Shown here: in pieces, positions 33,040-44,000 of the stretch | Layout of the letters: every line of letters begins with the position of its first letter | Numbering within the stretch: the stretch's first letter is position 1 | Origin: Cymodocea nodosa | Lineage: Eukaryota; Streptophyta; Magnoliopsida; Alismatales; Cymodoceaceae | Length of the DNA: 64,000 nucleotides | Assembly: GCA_036874045.1 (NCBI GenBank) | Contig: CM072335.1 | Location: forward strand, 18,545,501 to 18,609,500 | Reading direction: 5' to 3' | Position numbers and translations under genes: made by a program | The notes under the pieces: generated by a model | Told to the model about the DNA's origin: nothing | What the model saw: only the letters and a program-made list of their open reading frames with translations | Database searches by the model: none

Positions 33040-34597
33040 TGTTGAGTATTTTATTTTGATGATGTGTGCTAAACGAATGTAATCATATTTACTTAATTAC
33101 TATTGTTTGTAAAAGTAAATTAAGAACATCAATTAATATAAAAAAATCTTACTAATATAAATACTTGTCTATAATGGATCTAAGATTATACTAAGTTAAA
33201 TAACTAGTCATTAAGTTATACTAACTTTTCATTTAACTAAACGTTAAGTTAATGTGTGTTTTTATTGTAAAGCATGATATGTTTTAAAGTTATATTTTCT
33301 GTATCATGTATAGTGCACATTAAGACAACTTGTTGAGTTAGTATGTTACTTGTATAAAGGTCACATGAGAACTTGTTGAGTTATAGGATTAAAGGTTAAA
33401 ATAGGTTACGTGAGAACTTGTTAAGTTAGTATTATGCACGTGGTGAAATTAAAGTTTACGAATGTTATATTATATCACATGAGTTGCACATGTTTAACTC
33501 GTTAAGTTAACATAACTAAACGCATTGAGTTGCTATATTGAACACTAAGGCAATGCGTTAGGTTAGCGTTATAAACTTAAAGTTATTATTCTTATATATG
33601 GTAAATACCTTATTGTAAAAATATTTATTTATTACTAGATCAGTGAGTTATCAGGATTTTCAGAGACTTACAACTGTAACTCAAACTATTTTTGGTGAGT
33701 TAGCATTTAGCCTTCCGAAAGACATTTTTTTCCATTGAGTTAGCGTAACACCACAAACTTAGTTTGTTGAGTTAGCTACATTACTTGTCACATGATTTAG
33801 CACATGATGAACATGTTAATTTAGATAAGTCAAGTTATAAATCTACTTATTTTACTCATTTAGTTAACATTAACACAACGACTTGTTATTACACTTGATG
33901 GAAAATTTTGGACAAAAAAGTTTATTTTGCAGGAAATTTTTTAGAGATCTAGGATTGATGATTAAAGAAAATTCAAGAGGAAAACATGGGTCAAAACGTG
34001 TGTATTTCAATGAAGGAAAAAGAGAAGACATGAAGAGTGGAAAACTAATTGTGGATTAACGTAGAGGATATGCATGAAATGAAGATACAGTATAAAAGGC
34101 ATAGAATTCTTGTTGATCAATTATCCCTACACACCAAACGAAATATATTTTCAAAGATCAAAACACTTCTCCAAGGAAAAGCTCTCAGATAAAAGAAAAT
34201 TCACTAAAGAAGAGAAATTCAGATATATGTCACTGAAGATTTGAAGAATCAAAAGAAAGCAAATTCGGTGAAGCAAAGAAAGTCAGATATTTGTCATTGA
34301 AGAATTGTAGAAGAAGAAGAAGAAAAATCTCAAACAAGGAGAAATGTTTTAAATTCCACAAATTAAGTTTTCTCTGTTTGTAGTTATAAAATCGATTAAA
34401 TGAAACTTGGTATCGTTATATAATTGCATCTACAATTCCTAAGGAGAATTGAATTGTATATTGTAATTGAAACCTTGAATAAAATGATTTGATTAAAATA
34501 GTGTCTCAACTTGTTTTTAATTTTGAAGTTTCAATTATAATCGAAAATGCTGAAAAACACAATTCACCCCCCTTTTGTGTAGCCATTCGATCCTACA
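33040..34597 (+). repeat. SIRE copy 3 3' LTR
   Basis: TGTTGAGTATTTTA to GATCCTACA, 1.56 kb, with the TATA box near 34092 and the terminal C-run. It is the reference for the missing part of the copy 3 5' LTR. Beyond 34597 the sequence becomes an unrelated copia RT scrap. Confidence 0.9.
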
Positions 34598-34885
34598 TGG
34601 GAGCTAACTCTATTACTGAAAGGTAAGAAAACACTAGGCAACAAATGAATGTTCTAGTTAAATGAGCAACTAGATGGCAATAAGAAATACAAGGCCAAAT
34701 TTGTTGTCAAGGGCTACTAGCAAATCTAGGATGTTGACTACATGGAAGTATTCTCTCTAGTAGTCAAGATGACCATAGTGAGAACCATCTTGAGCGTAGT
34801 GGTAGTTGAAAATTTGTTCCTAGAACAAATGGATGTAAAGGCTACTTTTCTCCATGGTGAGTTGGACAAAGAGATTTGCATGTGG
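34598..34885 (+). pseudogene. Tork/Tnt1-like copia reverse transcriptase scrap
   Basis: Frame 1 from TGG at 34598 reads WELTLLLKGKKTLGNK, then DGNKKYKAKFVVKGY, VVKMTIVRTILSVV and LEQMDVKATFLHGELDKEI, the start of a copia RT of the Tork/Tnt1 type, clearly different from SIRE RT. TGA and TAG stops interrupt it. The YVDD catalytic part is missing: the scrap ends at 34885 where gypsy M1 begins. SIRE copy 3 ends exactly where the scrap begins, so SIRE probably inserted in this older element. Confidence 0.8.
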
Positions 34886-36879
34886 TGTTTAATGTGAAAA
34901 GTTTAATCAGAAAATTGTCTATTCAACAGCACAAGAAAACTTGTATTTTTGTTTTGATGCTTATATTAATAAATTCTTTTAGAAGTAAACAAACAACCTT
35001 TCACACAAATTAGATATTAAATCCAATTATACTTTTAACTACAAGTGCATAGTGTATATTGTATTTGTGTGCAAGTACAGGTCAATCCCATAGAGATTGT
35101 GTACTGTTCTAATTTTTATATTAGAGTTTATATGTATTCAGTTAAGCATTCCATTGAGTTACAGTTAACACAACAAACTTCGTTCGTGGAGTTATGGTTA
35201 ACTCAACGGACTAACCTTGTGGACTTAAGTTAACTCCACAAGCCTACCTTCCAATTAAATACTACTATTTACAAAGGAATTCGGCCAACCATTAGGTAGT
35301 TCCACAAAATGTAAATAACATCAATTAAGCTCTTTAATGTTAGTTAATATTAGATTTATCATTAAGCAACATTAACATTCAAATATTTCAAACAATAATC
35401 ATTAAAATCTTTAAGTATCTGGAATGAATCAATTTCAGTAAATAATAAAACTATTTTCTATTTTCTAAATCAAACAAACATAAAAGATTCACAATATCGA
35501 CAATGATAACATTAATCACGATACAAAATAAACAATACAACACTTTAATACTAAATGTAAACATAGATAATTTGTTGTTTTTGGTATTTTTGTTTTGATA
35601 TGTTCTTGAAGATGAACGAAAGGTGAAATGTAAAAATCTCTATCGATAGTAAAAACTTCCGTCACTACATGCGACGTGATTACACCATTGAAAGCTTAAT
35701 CACTTACAATCTTGCCTCCCCTCCCTATAGAATCGCGAATCAAGAATTGTAAGATGATCTGCTCTTCAGCATACTAGCATCAACTTAAAACCAAGGCTAG
35801 AAGCTTTACGATCTCCTAAGATATGAGTCGGTGCTTGGTGAAAATGGTTTCCCTTCCCACTTCGCGATCACTCCTCACAGTGGTTGTCAATCACTATGTT
35901 TAGCTCGGAATCGACCTGACATCGGGAAAGTATCCTCACAGATCTCTAATGGTTGGTGATTTTGGTGGTAGTGTGGAGCTTTAGGGAACTTCCGACGCTT
36001 CCTACAATTAACGCGGTTCTCCACCTTTGCACACACACTTTTTCATCTTTTTTCTCTTCTTTTATATTTCTTTCTATAGTAACTACTTCTGCTTAGATGA
36101 TCGGTTGGATTTCCTTCATTCAGATCAATGATGGTGATTCTTCTTCATTCCACAAGTGAATTCCTACGTGATACGTGCAAACGTGGTTTTCCTATTTCTG
36201 CAATTGCTACAGTGGCATATTAGAAAATAAATGGTCCATGGAGTTACAGCTAACTCAACGAACTTACTTTATTAATTCAACTATAAATTACGTGCAATAA
36301 AAAAATAACTTATAAGCTACTAACACAACGTGTTACCTTAGTGTATATCCAAGTAACTCAATGCATATAGTTATGCTAACTTAACTAGTTATACATGTGC
36401 AGTTCACGTGACATAATAAAGCATTTAAATTCAACCCGTGCATAATTCTAACTTAACGAGTTCAGATATTTCAAATACTTACAAACCTTAACTATTCAAT
36501 GTTCAGATGCATTTTGGATAGTTACTAGATAACTTACCAAAAATTTACTTAAGTCATGCATTGATGTTTCAACACATGTACTCTAGGAAATAATAAAATT
36601 TTCTTTAAGTATTTAAAACATAACTGTCTGGCACCTTAAGTATAACTCTCCGAAATAATAGAAAATTTGGACACTTAAGAATTTCAAAGCCTATAATTCA
36701 CCGATAGTTCAGAAATATACTTAATTAACGATAATTCCTTGAAATTATGCAAATTCTTTCATTAAAGTATATAACAGTGCAATTATAACATAATGGCTTA
36801 ATTCTCATATGATAAGCTAAATATTATGCAATTAACCGTCATTTAACCGTTAATATTATGCACTTTTTCATTTTAAACA
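34886..36879 (-). repeat. M1 3' LTR (complete)
   Basis: Minus-strand termini are TGTTTAAAATG at 36879 and ...ATTAAACA at 34886, preceded by a PPT. A TATAAAAG box is at 36067-36060 (minus). Words TAACTCTCCGAA (36643-36654) and CACGTG boxes occur. It is homologous to the P1 LTR at 55265-57500 and to 1-1400. A short 62-residue plus-strand ORF at 35045 is not a gene. Confidence 0.88.
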
Positions 36880-36891
36880 CTTCCCCCATAC
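36880..36891 (-). other. M1 polypurine tract
   Basis: GTATGGGGGAAG on the minus strand directly before the 3' LTR; identical tract at 1412-1401. Confidence 0.85.
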
Positions 36892-38371
36892 TTAAATTTT
36901 GCTAGTCCCTTAGCAAACCAAGATCTAACTAGTTGGTCTTTCTAAAGTGCTAGAATTAATTCTTCATTTTTTTTCCTTCAAAATACATAAATTAGATTAC
37001 TATAAAGATATTCTGTATTTTCAGTAATCTATTTTAACATTGTTTTCTCCTCTTCAACCTGCAAATATATTTAAAACATATGTAAATTACATACAAAATA
37101 TATTAGCATCACATAGGTGGTAATTATATTATCATCTTTTTTTCTTTTCAAACATCTGTTATCCTAAATTTTCCCAATATGATTTCTAAAATAAATTTCA
37201 ACTACATACGAATCGAAACACAATCCAATTCAATATGATTAAAATAAGTAGAATAATAAATTGTATCTTAAATAAACAACTTCAAAAGTCTAATCTAGAT
37301 TCATACTTCAAAAATCTTAGATAACAGAAAATATACTTGATTCAAAAGATTTCTGTATTTCACAAACACTTTTATCTTTTCAGAATAGTATATGCATATT
37401 TGTACTTTAAAAGTTAATTTGAAAAGCTTGAATCATATAAGAGATTTCTAGTATACCTATGTATCAAGCTTTCAGTCAACAATCCCATATCTGATTAGGA
37501 TCTTGGTTGCCAGATTTAAAGAGTCCTTTTTCAGGTCAACAATCCTTACATACCTATCTACTCAAGTACAAAAGGCTTGTGATCAAACAAGTCAATAAAC
37601 TCTTAAAGTTTTTCTCTCTTTTTTCTTTTCTTTTCAACATAGTATATATACGTATTTCATTAATACAGATACAATAAAACACAAATCTCATATAATTCTA
37701 CTTCTATTATTTACTGAAAATATGAATCCATATCAATAAGCTCATACTTTTTCTGTAGCTTAATAAGATTTACACCTAAATCATTCTACAAGTTTAATCA
37801 ATCAAATTAAATGTATCCTTGATCATATGTATTTCATTTAATCCAAAAATCAACATTTCAGCTCTCTTAGGATTTTAGATAATTTACTAAGTTTCAGTTA
37901 AGCATTTTGTTTTCTTTTTAAAATCATGAAACTGTTAAACTCATAAAATTTAGCAAAAACATAAGATACTATATCCAGATTTGTATTAATAGTAAAATTT
38001 GTAACATCTTATATAAGATTCTAAATATAACATTCAAGTAGTTATAGTTCTTAAAAATTTGACAGTTTCAAGTAGTTATAGTACTTAAAAATTTGACAGT
38101 TTCAAGTATCAAATAGTTACAAGAAATTTCGGTCAGTTACAGCAAATTCATAAAAAAATTTCAATTTCAGTTTCCACAGAAATTTGCAACACCATTCTAA
38201 TTCCTCTAATTAACAAAATTACTTGGCTTTTAATCTAATTACCTCCCCCCATACCTACATTTTGCATTGTCCTCAATTTAAAAGATTTTATAGTAAATAC
38301 AGTAAATGTTAGTAGGCATGAATATTGTTTCATTGACTTAGCACCTAACTCAACGAACTTAATTCGTTGAG
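36892..38371 (-). other. M1 3' noncoding region, shared with SIRE elements
   Basis: No gene is supported. On the minus strand 38150-36960 aligns with SIRE 8840-9890; exact 20-base block at 37537-37556. Upstream, about 38290-38245 has the gaggacaatgcaaaatg...ggggggagg motif typical of the tail of Athila-like elements. The AAAGA at 37004-37008 lies in an uninterrupted version of the SIRE copy 1 target. An exact 12-bp inverted repeat is at 38346-38374. Confidence 0.8.
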
Positions 38372-38725
38372 TTAATGAATAACTCCACGAATTGAGTTTA
38401 AATGTAAATTTAGGATAAGTAATAAATTACATACCTTGTTCTTTTGTATCTCCTTCAATATCTTCCGACTCTTAATTTTGAAAGACTTTTCATTCATAAA
38501 TAAAAGCAAAATATATAACAAAATAACATTTAACAAAAAAACATATATTGTTAAATCAGTGTCGTATGTGGAACCCAGGCTACTATGCCTTTGGTGGCTC
38601 ACAAGCAAGCTAGTTGATTTCCCAAAATAGATACCAACAAATTGGATTGATATTTTGTTTTTTTTTATAACATAAATACAAAATTCACACAACATTAAAA
38701 GTACAAAATCACATTTTAAGAACAT
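38372..38725 (-). CDS. Small hydrophobic ORF after the F-box fragment (doubtful)
   Basis: An ORF of 117 codons starts at the ATG at 38725, overlapping the F-box stop. It has two hydrophobic stretches (FVLLMLCEFCIYVI near the N-terminus and IYVFLLNVILLYILLLF around residues 80-96) followed by a Lys/Arg-rich stretch. The corresponding region of M2 (48000-48350) keeps the middle (TSLLVSHQRH) but has stops. It may simply be the F-box 3' untranslated exon; ACAAG|GTATGTAA at about 38432 looks like a splice donor. I do not recognise it and give it little weight. Confidence 0.2.
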   Translation of the reverse strand: MFLKCDFVLLMLCEFCIYVIKKNKISIQFVGIYFGKSTSLLVSHQRHSSLGSTYDTDLTIYVFLLNVILLYILLLFMNEKSFKIKSRKILKEIQKNKVCNLLLILNLHLNSIRGVIH

Positions 38726-39040
38726 GATTGAAAAGTAGTAACAAATGGAATAAACATGTCAGTCCAAGCAAGCTTTTTAGGCATAATTCTTCTTGCTATT
38801 AATTCTATTTTAATGCAATCTATTTTCCTTTTAAACTTGTAAACTTGCAGTATGTTATCAATACCAAATATAAGTGTGTTTCTATTAATGAATTGAAATG
38901 CAGAAAGGGATCCTTTTCTGTTCCAAGATAATGTAGTTCTTTCTATCTCTACATATAATTCAATATATTCCTCTTCCCACTTCCATTCATTTAGGTCTTT
39001 CATAATCCATATTTGAAATTTCATCAATTCATCCCACCAT
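38716..39040 (-). pseudogene. F-box gene C-terminal fragment (M1 copy)
   Basis: Encodes the last ~105 residues of the F-box-associated (beta-rich) domain: WWDELMKFQIWIMKDLNEW, then LSAFQFINRNTLIFGIDN, ending at TAA 38716. The homologous full gene is at 48342-49480. Everything N-terminal, including the F-box, is missing because of a deletion whose junction at 39037-39052 carries a duplicate of ccatatttgaaat. In this copy the C-terminal part has no stops, unlike M2. Confidence 0.8.
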
Positions 39041-39051
39041 ATTTGAAATAC

Positions 39052-39728
39052 ATGCCTTCATAAATTATACCTATTAATTGTGCTTTACTCATTACATGAT
39101 GTGGGCATTGAGTCAGTAAATCTTTAAATCTTTCAAAATATTTCCAAAATGATTCTCCCTATTTTTGGCTACACATTAATATTTCCTTTTTCTTTTTAAT
39201 CGTTTGATGTGTTGGATAATATTTTTTCAGAAAAACAGAGCAAAATTTAGTCCATGCAAAAATTGAATTAGGCGATAGAGTATATAACCATCTCTTAACT
39301 ATGTCTTTTAAAGCAAAAGAGATATATCTAAGTTTAATAGTATCAATACTCATGTTCGATATTTTCATCATTTAACAAACTTTGTTAAATTCTCTAAGGA
39401 AATAATAGGCATCTTCTCTTTCTAATCCATGAAAGTGTGGCAATTGACTAATATAATTAGATTTCAGTTCAAACCTATCTCCCTCAAAGTTTGGTAATCG
39501 AATACATGAAGGTTCATCAACTAATTCAGGATACAGAATTTCCCCTAATGGTTTTTCTACTAGAACAATCATATCTTCATTCTCTTTTAAAGAAAGGTTA
39601 GCTACACCCCTAAGGATTTCGTTAAAGTCTACTTCAGAAAATGTTTCAGTACACCTCTATGTTGAATAATCCTGTGTAGGTGTTATTACTAATCGTTTAG
39701 TGCTAGGAGACCGAATCCATGTGCTCAT
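39052..39728 (-). pseudogene. gag: Athila-like gag capsid fragment (M1)
   Basis: The ATG at 39728 opens MSTWIRSPSTKRLV, followed by the capsid region with CIRLPNFEGD, LREF and KYYPTHQTIKKKKEI, then GESFWKYFERFKDLL and CPHH, typical of plant gypsy Retrotrans_gag domains. Two in-frame TAG/TAA codons interrupt it (after residue ~23 and before MMKISNMS), plus a Gln-to-stop before GESF. The C-terminal half is deleted. It is transcriptionally downstream of pol and of the ORF2 remnant, which is not the usual gag position. M2 has the same gene at 49706-51055. Confidence 0.82.
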
Positions 39729-40296
39729 AAACTCTTAACATAAAGTAAAATAGCAGAAGATTAATTACATACCAATCTGATGCTTTGTTTTCAGTAAATA
39801 GTTGGCGGATAAAGTTAAATCAGCTGCTTCTCCTTCCAATTCCCCAACAAATTTCCTTTTCTTTCCTCAAGTGCTGATAACTCGTAAATAACCTTCTGTT
39901 CTATATTTATAATGCACGTCCATAAGGCAAATGAATCTCATTGCAAGAACATGTCTTGTAACGTGCAGTATGGTTCCTATTTTTATGGATACGTGTTCTA
40001 CTTCTAATTTCAAATTTTAGTAACCACTAAACCCACGAAGTTTCATTCGTGGCTAAAAGAATAATCATTCAGCTTAATCCACGAACTAACCTTGTTGAGT
40101 TACAGATAACTCAATAGACTAGCTTCAGTTACTGTTTCTAATTCAACGAACTAATCTCATTGAGTTACAACTAACTCAATGGACTAGCTTCGTCGCCAAT
40201 TTGCTAACTTCATGGACTAGCTTCATTGAGTTACAGATAACTCAATGGAGTGACCTTATATCTTATTGAGCTTCGTTGAGTAGAGTGCCATGTTCC
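39729..40296 (-). promoter_or_regulatory. Spacer with TATA-like element upstream of M1 gag
   Basis: On the minus strand TATAAATATAG at 39911-39901 lies about 175 bases before the gag ATG; the same element is at 51241-51231 before the M2 gag. Upstream are many taactcaa/ttgagtta words. A GTATGTAA donor-like site lies between TATA and ATG. It may be a separate promoter for the gag/F-box unit. This is inference from position and conservation. Confidence 0.35.
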
Positions 40297-40378
40297 TAAT
40301 CTTTTGTCTTGTATGTCATTCTTCTAATTCTTTGAGAAATCTTATGGTGTCAACTTCCTCCCAAAACTCAGGCGTCAT
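40297..40378 (-). pseudogene. ORF2 N-terminal remnant (M1)
   Basis: The ATG at 40378 opens MTPEFWEEVDTIRFL, matching the start of P1 ORF2 at 62890 (MTLEFWEDVVDTA). It ends at about 40297 where the sequence switches to the spacer before gag, so nearly all of ORF2 is deleted. Confidence 0.7.
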
Positions 40379-41074
40379 CTTGTCTTCGTGGTGTGATGGA
40401 ACGAAACAGAATCGCTATGATCTCTACTGTTCTAAGTTCTAAATGATTCTGTGGATAATGCCCTCAAATCCTAAGTTTTATTATAAATAAACCCTAAGTT
40501 TAAGGTGGGTAATCGGATCATTTTCCTGTGCAAACTCTTGTTATCTCACTCACCTCTCCGTGAAGTTACGGTTAACTCCACGGACTAAGTCCGTGGACTT
40601 AACTACAGTACTCTGTTGAATTATAGTTAACTCAACGGAGTAAGTTTGTTAACTTATCCTAGACTCAACGGAGTAAGTTCATTGAGTTAAGCGTAACTCA
40701 ACAGACTTCCCGTAAAGTTATAACTAATAAAATACTTATAATAATAATTTTACTTCAATTAGGATCAAAGAATTTTCGGTCTAACTAACTCTTGATTTTT
40801 CAACATTTTAGAATTTCAGTCAAACCGAAATTAAATACTTTTTTTTTCTACTAGTTTAACCAATACTATCTTCGATAAAACCAACATTTTACTCAATATA
40901 ATATATAGATTTTTTTATGTTTTTATGTTTTGGTCTGACTGATGGATCCTATCAGTTGAACCGCAACAAATTTTTTCTCTTTTAATATATGTTTCAATAA
41001 AACTAATAATTTCTTTTGGTTGAACCGTGACTATGTTTTAAATAAGTTTTTTTTTTTACTTAGATAATTTCTTA
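40379..41074 (-). other. M1 pol-ORF2 spacer
   Basis: Noncoding. Contains paired cgttgagtta/taactcaacg words (40560-40710) and accgaaa/tcggtt words (40770-41040), as in 62271-62889 and 15180-16000. Confidence 0.7.
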
Positions 41075-44000
41075 CTAAGTAAAGCTCGAGTAGTCCTCTA
41101 CTCTTACTTCTTCTATAATTCCAAAGGAACTTTTTGGAATCTTCAGAATAGGTCTAAGTCTTTGTTCATTTACTTTAAATGTATTCTGATTTTTAGGATT
41201 TTCAATTTCAATAGTTCCATAGGAATAAATATTTCAAATTATGTAAGGTCCTACCCATCTAGATCTTAATTTTCTTGGATGGTTATGGAGTCTAGTCATG
41301 TAAAGATATACTTCTTGTCCTATTTCAAAGGTTTTTGGAATAATTTTTTTGTCATGCCAGAACTTCATTTTCTCTTTTTCTTTTACAGTTTTCGAATAAG
41401 CTTCATTCCTAAATTCTTCTAATTCAATCAATTGTATTTTCCTATTTTCAGCAACTTGATTTAAATTAGTGTTCAGAGTTTTTAATGCCTAATAAACTTT
41501 ATGTTCAATTTCAGCTGGTAAATGACAACTTTTTCCATATACAAGTCTAAAAGGTGACATACTTAAGCTTGTCTTATAAATAGTCCTATAAGCCTAAAAT
41601 ACATCTATTAATTTATTAGCCCAATCTTTTCTAGTAGGATTTACTACTTTTTCTAAGATTAACTTAATTTGTTTGTTTGCACTTTCTACTTGTCCACTTG
41701 TTTGCAGATGATATGATGTTGCAATTTTGTAATTTACTCCATATTTCTTCATTAAGGCTTCAAAACTTTTATTACAGAAATGAGTTCCTCTATCACTGAT
41801 AATAGCCTTAGGTATTCCAAATCTGGCAATTATATTAGTTCTTATAAAATATATTACCACTTTATTGTCATTAGTTTTTGTAGGAATAGCTTCTACCATT
41901 TAGATACATAATCCACCCCCAACAATATATACTTAAATTGATTACACATAGGAAATGGATCCATAAAATCTATTCCCCACATATCAAAGATTTCAAACTC
42001 AACAATAGGGTTTAGAGGCATCATATTCCTCTTTGATATTCTTCCTATTTGTTGACATCTTAAACAACTTAAGTAGTATTTATGAGCATCTTTGAATAGT
42101 GTTGGCCAATAAAATCCACATTGTACAATTTTTGCAGTAGTTTTCCCTGAGCCAAAATGCCCTCCACATGCTTGATCATGGCAGAAAGACAATATGTTCT
42201 GATATTCAGTTTCTAGAACACACATTCTTAAAACCAAATTAGGACATTTCTTAAATAAGTATGGGTCTTCTCAATAGTAATATTTTACTCTTGAAAAGAA
42301 CAATTTCTTATCCTGTCTATTCCAATCCTTAGGTGTTAAACTAGTAACTAAGTAATTAATTATGTCTACATACCAAGACATTATGTTCATGGTCATTAAT
42401 TGTTCATTAAGAAAATTATCCTTAATTTCAATATTTGATTTTTCTATTTGTAATATTGATAAATGATCTGCTACTACATTCTCACAACCTTTTTTATCTT
42501 TAATTTCTAGATCAACTTCTTGTAATAATAATATCCATCGGATCAATCTAGGTTTAGTCTCTTTCTTTGCTATTAGGTGTTTTAAAGCTAAATGATCCAT
42601 GTATACTATTACTTTAGCTCTAATCAAATATGATCTAAACTTTTCTAAGGCAAACACAACTAACAATTATTTTTCAGTAGTTGTATAATTAACTTGAGCA
42701 TCATTTAATGTTTTGCTTGCATAATGAATCACTCTAGGAGAGTTTTCCATCTTCTGTCCCAACACTACTCCTACAGCAAAATCAGATGCATCATACATTA
42801 ATTCAAATGGATGGCTCTAATTAGGTGCTTGTATTATAGGAGTTGAAATTAAGCAAGTCTTAAGCTTGAAAAATGCTTCTTTGCAATTTTTATCAAAGTT
42901 GAATGGGACATGTTTTAATAGATTAGTTAAAGGTCTAGCTATTTTGCTAAAATCTTTAATAAATCTTCTATAAAATCTAGCATGTCCTAGAATTGATCTA
43001 ATATCTTTTACTGATTTAGGTTCTGATATATTAGAAATTACTTCTATTTTAGCTTTATCTACTTGCAACCCTTTCTTTGAAGCATGTTCCAAAACTATTC
43101 CTTATTTAACCATGAAGTGACATTTTTCTCAATTTAGAACTAGATTTTTTTCCACACAGCGTTTTAATACTTGGACTAAATTGTTTAAACACACTTCATA
43201 TGAAGTTCCATATACAGTAAAATCATCCATAAATATTTCTAAAAAATCTTCAATCATTCCAGTGAATATGCACTGCATACACATTTGAAATGTGGTTGGC
43301 ACATTGCATAATCCAAATGGCATTCTCTTAAAAGCATAAGTTCCATTAGGATAGGTGAAAGTTGTTTTCTCTTGATCCTCTAATGCTACTAGCACTTGGT
43401 TATATCCTGAATGCCCGTCTAGGAAACAAAAATATTCTTACCCTGCTAATTTCTCTAACATTTGATCTATAAAAGGTAAGGAAAAATGATCTTTCCTGGT
43501 CACAACATTCAACTTTCTATAGTCTATACACACTCTCCAGCCTGATTGAATTATAGTAGGTATCAAGTCTTTACTTTCATTCCTAATAACTGTTAATCCA
43601 TGAGCTATCAGAAATTTTCTTGGGAACTACATGGATTGGACTAACCCATGAGTTATCATAAATTGGATAAATTATGTCATTATCTAACCATTTCACTATT
43701 TCCTTCCTGACTACTTCTTTAAGGTTTGGATTTAATCTCCTCTCAGGAATTTTAACTAGTTTAGCATTCTCTTCTAAATATATGTGGTGACAACATAAAG
43801 TTGCACTTAACCCTTTTATATCGGTCATAGTCCATCCTATTGCTTCTTTATAAGTTTTTACTACATCTTTTAATTTAGCAATTTGATCCTCTTTTAAATC
43901 TGAAGTAATAATGATTGGACATGTTTGTTTTTCTTCCAAAAATATATAAGTTAATTTAGGAGGTAAAAGTTTTAAATCTTAATGTTGCCCATCAGAAGCT

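Larger units (their letters stand above)
22294..34597 (+). mobile_element. SIRE-type copia copy 3, nearly complete
   Basis: A truncated 5' LTR (22294-23189), PBS, gag-pol (23391-28746), noncoding region, ORF3 (30323-32596), multiplied PPTs and full 3' LTR (33040-34597). Same layout as copy 1 but more diverged. The first ~640 bases of the 5' LTR are missing; the break corresponds to 33684 in the 3' LTR. All coding regions carry stops or shifts. Confidence 0.9.

Noticed and set aside
35045-35233. 62-codon ORF in M1 3' LTR
   Set aside because: Composed of LTR repeat words (SIELQLTQ-like) and absent from the homologous LTRs.
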